Shown here in pieces: positions 4,722 to 8,204 of a stretch of DNA of 8,204 nucleotides (its first letter is position 1; the number at the start of each line of letters is the position of its first letter). The DNA is from Nitrospirota bacterium. Its GTDB lineage: Bacteria; Nitrospirota; Nitrospiria; Nitrospirales; UBA8639. The DNA is taken from contig JAOUNC010000110.1 of the NCBI GenBank assembly GCA_029881175.1, positions 1-8,204 on the forward strand. Direction: 5' to 3'. The notes beneath the pieces are model-generated. The model saw only the letters and a list, made by a program, of their open reading frames with translations, was not told the DNA's origin and ran no database searches. The position numbers were made by a program, and so were the translations under genes.

Positions 4722-7700
4722 ATGTCGTACATTGGCGTAAATATTGGTGCGTTGACGGTGAAGGTGGCCGCTCTCCGAGGTGAGACGAGGAGTGCCAGGG
4801 TCGTCGCCCATCAGGGGCGTCCGCTGCAGGTGCTCGATGAAATACTTGCCACCCCTGAGTTTGCGGATGCGGAGTATTTTGGCGTGTCCGGTCAACTCGG
4901 TCATATTCCCGAAGTCGCGGCTATTCAGCGAGCGCTTGGTGAGGTGGAAGGGACATTTGATGCGGTGGTCTGTCTGGGTGGCGAGTCCTTTCTGGTCTAC
5001 CTCCTTGTGGACGGAAAGATCACCAATGTTCTGTCTCATAATAAATGCGCGGCTGGAAGCGGCGAATTTTTTGTGCAACAGATCGGCCGGATGGGGCTGG
5101 AAATGGATGAGGCCATCCAGCGTTCTTTCAGCGGGAAAGTGGTACCTCTTGCCTCTCGTTGTTCCGTTCACTGCAAATCGGATATTACCCATAAGCTGAA
5201 CCGCAACGAGGCGACGGCCGAGGATATTTTGCACACCCTGCACGACAGCATGTCCAACAAGGTGATTGCCTTGCTGGAGAAAGGGACGCAAGCGCCCAAG
5301 CGGGTTCTTTTAATTGGCGGGGTGACTCGCAATGCGGCCATGCTGGCGGCGTTGCGTGAAAAGCTTCCGGACACGGAGTTTGTTGTGCTGCCGGAAAGTT
5401 CCTGGTTCGAGGCCTGGGGTAGTGCGCTAATCGCCAGGGATGAGCCGATCTATACGTCTCCTAACATTTCGGCTCAAGCCGACCTGGGGCATCTCCCGCC
5501 ACTTCAACGCTATGCTGATCGCGTGACAATCATTCCTCCCTTGCCTTATCAAGCGCCTCCCGATGGGATGATGGTTCTTGGGGTGGACGCGGGATCGACA
5601 ACAACCAAGGCGGTTCTTCTGGATCCCGCCACGTATGGGGTGGTGGCCTCCCATTATGCGCGCACACAGGGGGATCCTGTGGGGGCCACCCGGGAATGTC
5701 TCAAGGCGCTGGTGGATCAAATTGGCAACCGTCCTGTTGGTCTGGTGGGAACGACCGGTTCAGCGCGAGAACTTGCCGGGGCGTATCTGGGCACTGAATA
5801 TGTTTATAACGAGATCTCGGCCCATGCTGCCGGGGCCAGCCATTTTGATGCAGGCGTGGACACTATTTTTGAGATTGGCGGACAAGACTCCAAGTATATT
5901 TATCTTCGCAACGGGGTTCCTATCGACTATGCCATGAACAACGCATGTTCGGCGGGGACCGGCTCGTTTCTTGAGGAGAGTGCCCATGGGGATCTCGGCA
6001 TCGCTGTCTCGGACATTGCGGATATCGCGCTCAGGGCTTCTTCGCCGGTACATTTCAAAGCGACGTGTGCCGCCTTTATCAACTCTGATATTCGTATCGC
6101 GCAACAAGGCGGACACCCACGTGACAACATTGTCGCGGGATTGGTCTATGCCATAGCCAGCAATTATCTCAACAGAGTGAAAGGGCCGCGGTATGTGGGG
6201 AAGAAAGTGTTTCTGCAGGGCGGGGTGGCGCTGAACCACGCGATTGGCCATGCCTTTGCCCATAGTATCGGACGCGATGTCGTCATTCCCCCCAGCCCTG
6301 AATTACTAGGGGCCCTCGGGGTTGCCTTGCTTGCCTTTCAGAGGTCGGGGGGAGCACTCGGCACGGCCACCAACTTGCTGACGCTGGCCGAACCAGAAAT
6401 GACGCTGGCCGGCCGGTTTACCTGTGGGGCATGCGCCATGTATTGCAGTATCGACCGTTTCATCGTCGCCGGTCGCCGGTTTCCCTTCGGCGGGCGCTGC
6501 AGCTTATTTGAGAGCGTGTGGAAAAGAAAGGTCCGGACCGTTGCGGCTCCCGACCTCGTTGAGAAGAGAGCCAAATTGATTTTTCACAGTGCCCCACCTC
6601 CTTTGGCGACCGCTCCTGACGAGAAGGGGGGCAAGCATACTGATTGGGGGGTGAAGAGGGCCTTCGATAGCGCGAAGTCACTTGTGGAAACCTCCCTGGG
6701 GCATTCCAACCACGTGACTGCCGGTGTGCTGGAAAAGAGGCAACGGATCGGGATTCCAAGAGCGCTCATGACGCATTCACTCTATCCGTTGTACTCAACC
6801 TTCTTCTCCGCCCTGGGCATGGAAGTCGTGTTGTCGGATGTGGACCCGCGGGGCGATCTGAAGTCGAACGCGGGTTTTTGCTTTCCCACGCAAATCGCCC
6901 ATGGCGCGGTATTGGATCTCTCACGGAAAAAGTTGGAGCTGGTGTTCCTGCCACAGGTGACACGCATGCCTCACCTCAATTCCTGTCGTGAATGCTATCT
7001 CTGTCCTATCACCCAGGCTTGTCCATATTTCATGTCCAAAGCTTTTTCCGACATTCGCTTCCTTTCGCCGGTCTTGGATTTTGTGAACGGGTATGAGGCA
7101 TGTGACGGTCTCGTCAATATGGCTGTGGCAGATTTGAATATGCCGCGCGAGCTGGCTCAGCAGGCCTGGCACGCGGCTGTCCAAGCGCAGACAGAAAGCG
7201 AGCGGGCCCTTCGTGATCTTGGGCAGTCGGCCCTCAAGGAAGCGGTGGCATCGGGCAAACCGGCGATTTTACTCGCCGGGCATAGCTACAGTGCCTTTAC
7301 CCAGGAGGCGTCTCAATCGGTGGGGAAGAAGCTCTCCAGCATGGGGGTTCCTGCGATTCCAGCCGATTGCCTTGCGTCCATCGAAGAAGGATCGACGTCA
7401 TGGCATTTTGCCAACCAGATTTTGAATGCGATGGCTGTGACCAAGAAGCATCCCAACCTGTTTCTGCTCTGTATCAGTAATTTTAGTTGTACCATTGATG
7501 CCTTTACCCACTCCGTGTTGTCCTCCGAGATGGGAGCCAAGCCCTATCTGATTCTTGAGATCGACGCGCATACGGCTGATGCGGGCGTGCAGACACGGTT
7601 GGAGGCCTTCCTGGACATTGTCCAGAATTATCGTGAGGCCCAAACCAGCTCCGGTAAACCGTTTGTCCCATCACGACTGACTCCTGAAGGCCAGATCCTT

Positions 7701-8204
7701 CGGGCGAATGGGGAACAGGTGCCACTGACTGATCCACGGGTGAAAATTTATTTTCCGAATTTCTCCGACTACCATACCCATGCGGCAGCGATGTCAGCCG
7801 GGTGGTTAGGTTTGCACGTCGGCGACATCATTCCACTGGATCGAAGCCAACTTGACCGGGGTCTCCAACACACATCGGGCCGCGAGTGCCTTCCTCTACC
7901 CATTTGTATTGGGCAGTTGCTTCAGGTGCATGAACAGCGCCGTCCTGGCGAGATTGCCGGCTTCTACATGATCCGTGGTGGGGCTCCCTGCGTGACCGAT
8001 TGCTACATGGGGTATTTTGACAGGTTTATTGCCGAACAACGGTTGGCAGACACGTTTCTCTTCAGTCCTGGCCCGGAGAACAAGTACGGCGGATTTGACT
8101 TGGCCTCTCTCTCCAAGCATCTGTTGCCGACCATGCATGTGGCGGATATCCTCGTGGAGATCGAACAGGTTTTGCGGGTGGTAAGCACGCCTGAAAGCGT
8201 TGAC
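4722..8204 (+). CDS. Giant BadF/BadG/BcrA/BcrD-type CoA-enzyme activase with tandem ASKHA domains, DUF2229-like and HgdB-like regions (3' partial)
   Basis: The frame stays open for 1161 codons from an ATG with AGGAGG seven bases upstream, and runs off the window. The family uses ATP to drive an electron from a [4Fe-4S] cluster into 2-hydroxyacyl-CoA dehydratase or benzoyl-CoA reductase-like partners. Domain 1 (1-255) has the family Cys pair Cys109 (NKCAAGSG) and Cys147, and LIGGVTRN (197-204), but its phosphate motif is degenerate, with Asn7 in place of the usual Asp. Domain 2 (285-555) is canonical: DAGSTTTK from Asp289, GGQDSK (386-391), Cys409 (CSAGTG) and Cys449. The Cys spacings, 38 and 40, fit cluster binding. 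A linker carries Cys568, 571, 575 and 593. A DUF2229-like domain starts near RIGIPRAL (675) and holds Cys755, 758, 761 and 767. From about 910 an HgdB-like region follows (SNFSC with Cys923; Cys1056, Cys1062, Cys1090, Cys1094). Relatives run to about 1400-1500 residues, so 250 or more are probably missing. The substrate is unknown. Confidence 0.9.
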   Translation, partial: MSYIGVNIGALTVKVAALRGETRSARVVAHQGRPLQVLDEILATPEFADAEYFGVSGQLGHIPEVAAIQRALGEVEGTFDAVVCLGGESFLVYLLVDGKITNVLSHNKCAAGSGEFFVQQIGRMGLEMDEAIQRSFSGKVVPLASRCSVHCKSDITHKLNRNEATAEDILHTLHDSMSNKVIALLEKGTQAPKRVLLIGGVTRNAAMLAALREKLPDTEFVVLPESSWFEAWGSALIARDEPIYTSPNISAQADLGHLPPLQRYADRVTIIPPLPYQAPPDGMMVLGVDAGSTTTKAVLLDPATYGVVASHYARTQGDPVGATRECLKALVDQIGNRPVGLVGTTGSARELAGAYLGTEYVYNEISAHAAGASHFDAGVDTIFEIGGQDSKYIYLRNGVPIDYAMNNACSAGTGSFLEESAHGDLGIAVSDIADIALRASSPVHFKATCAAFINSDIRIAQQGGHPRDNIVAGLVYAIASNYLNRVKGPRYVGKKVFLQGGVALNHAIGHAFAHSIGRDVVIPPSPELLGALGVALLAFQRSGGALGTATNLLTLAEPEMTLAGRFTCGACAMYCSIDRFIVAGRRFPFGGRCSLFESVWKRKVRTVAAPDLVEKRAKLIFHSAPPPLATAPDEKGGKHTDWGVKRAFDSAKSLVETSLGHSNHVTAGVLEKRQRIGIPRALMTHSLYPLYSTFFSALGMEVVLSDVDPRGDLKSNAGFCFPTQIAHGAVLDLSRKKLELVFLPQVTRMPHLNSCRECYLCPITQACPYFMSKAFSDIRFLSPVLDFVNGYEACDGLVNMAVADLNMPRELAQQAWHAAVQAQTESERALRDLGQSALKEAVASGKPAILLAGHSYSAFTQEASQSVGKKLSSMGVPAIPADCLASIEEGSTSWHFANQILNAMAVTKKHPNLFLLCISNFSCTIDAFTHSVLSSEMGAKPYLILEIDAHTADAGVQTRLEAFLDIVQNYREAQTSSGKPFVPSRLTPEGQILRANGEQVPLTDPRVKIYFPNFSDYHTHAAAMSAGWLGLHVGDIIPLDRSQLDRGLQHTSGRECLPLPICIGQLLQVHEQRRPGEIAGFYMIRGGAPCVTDCYMGYFDRFIAEQRLADTFLFSPGPENKYGGFDLASLSKHLLPTMHVADILVEIEQVLRVVSTPESVD

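Noticed and set aside
4540..4740. A 66-codon plus-strand frame starting ATGTCATGG and overlapping the activase start by 19 bases
   Set aside because: The protein is highly charged with no recognisable motif. Purine-rich bases at 4520-4529 could mimic a ribosome binding site, but the strong AGGAGG belongs to the activase start. A leader peptide cannot be excluded but is not supported.
4671..5291. A 206-codon minus-strand frame opposite the start of the activase
   Set aside because: It lies antisense to a clearly coding, domain-rich frame and its translation resembles no protein family. It is a shadow frame.

Overview
The window reads as a chromosomal segment of a Gram-negative-like bacterium with genes at mid-50s % GC. 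The most plausible source is a member of the Nitrospirota, possibly a low-GC Nitrospira. That rests on remembered similarity: a very long CoA-enzyme activase, and intergenic repeats that start with GGGCTGTTGAAAAA followed by a GCCG/CGGC hairpin and a GTAC-type hairpin. No rRNA, tRNA or other phylogenetic marker is present, so the assignment is tentative.

Layout: (1) Bases 2-1132 carry a protein with a CPHC glutaredoxin/thioredoxin-like domain joined to a DsbD/CcdA-like membrane domain, probably cut at its 5' end by the window edge. (2) Bases 1133-1470 are a spacer with a weak terminator candidate and a hairpin next to a ribosome binding site. (3) Bases 1471-3201 encode a membrane-anchored PAS sensor histidine kinase of the NarX/DegS (HisKA_3) class, with a TTG start and no response regulator in view. 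(4) Bases 3192-4177 are a non-coding repeat island. Degenerate inverted ends (3192-3209 and 3851-3868) enclose an array of six palindromic units. A separate 179-bp MITE-like element (3992-4170) follows, with 16-bp terminal inverted repeats and a flanking 7-bp direct repeat. (5) Bases 4178-4721 are an intergenic leader with an AT-rich patch. (6) From 4722 to the right edge (8204) one reading frame stays open for 1161 codons. It encodes a giant BadF/BadG/BcrA/BcrD-type CoA-enzyme activase with two ASKHA domains, a Cys-rich linker, a DUF2229-like domain and the start of an HgdB-like region; its 3' end lies outside the window.

All three genes are on the plus strand, but spacers of 338 bp and about 1.5 kb separate them, so they are probably separate transcription units. 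There is no evidence that they form a pathway. Shared themes are redox chemistry (thiol/disulfide transfer in the first gene, ATP-driven low-potential electron transfer through a [4Fe-4S] cluster in the last) and signal sensing (the kinase). The least explained part is the repeat island. Several long ORFs can be read through it on both strands, but they are translations of palindromic repeats rather than genes.
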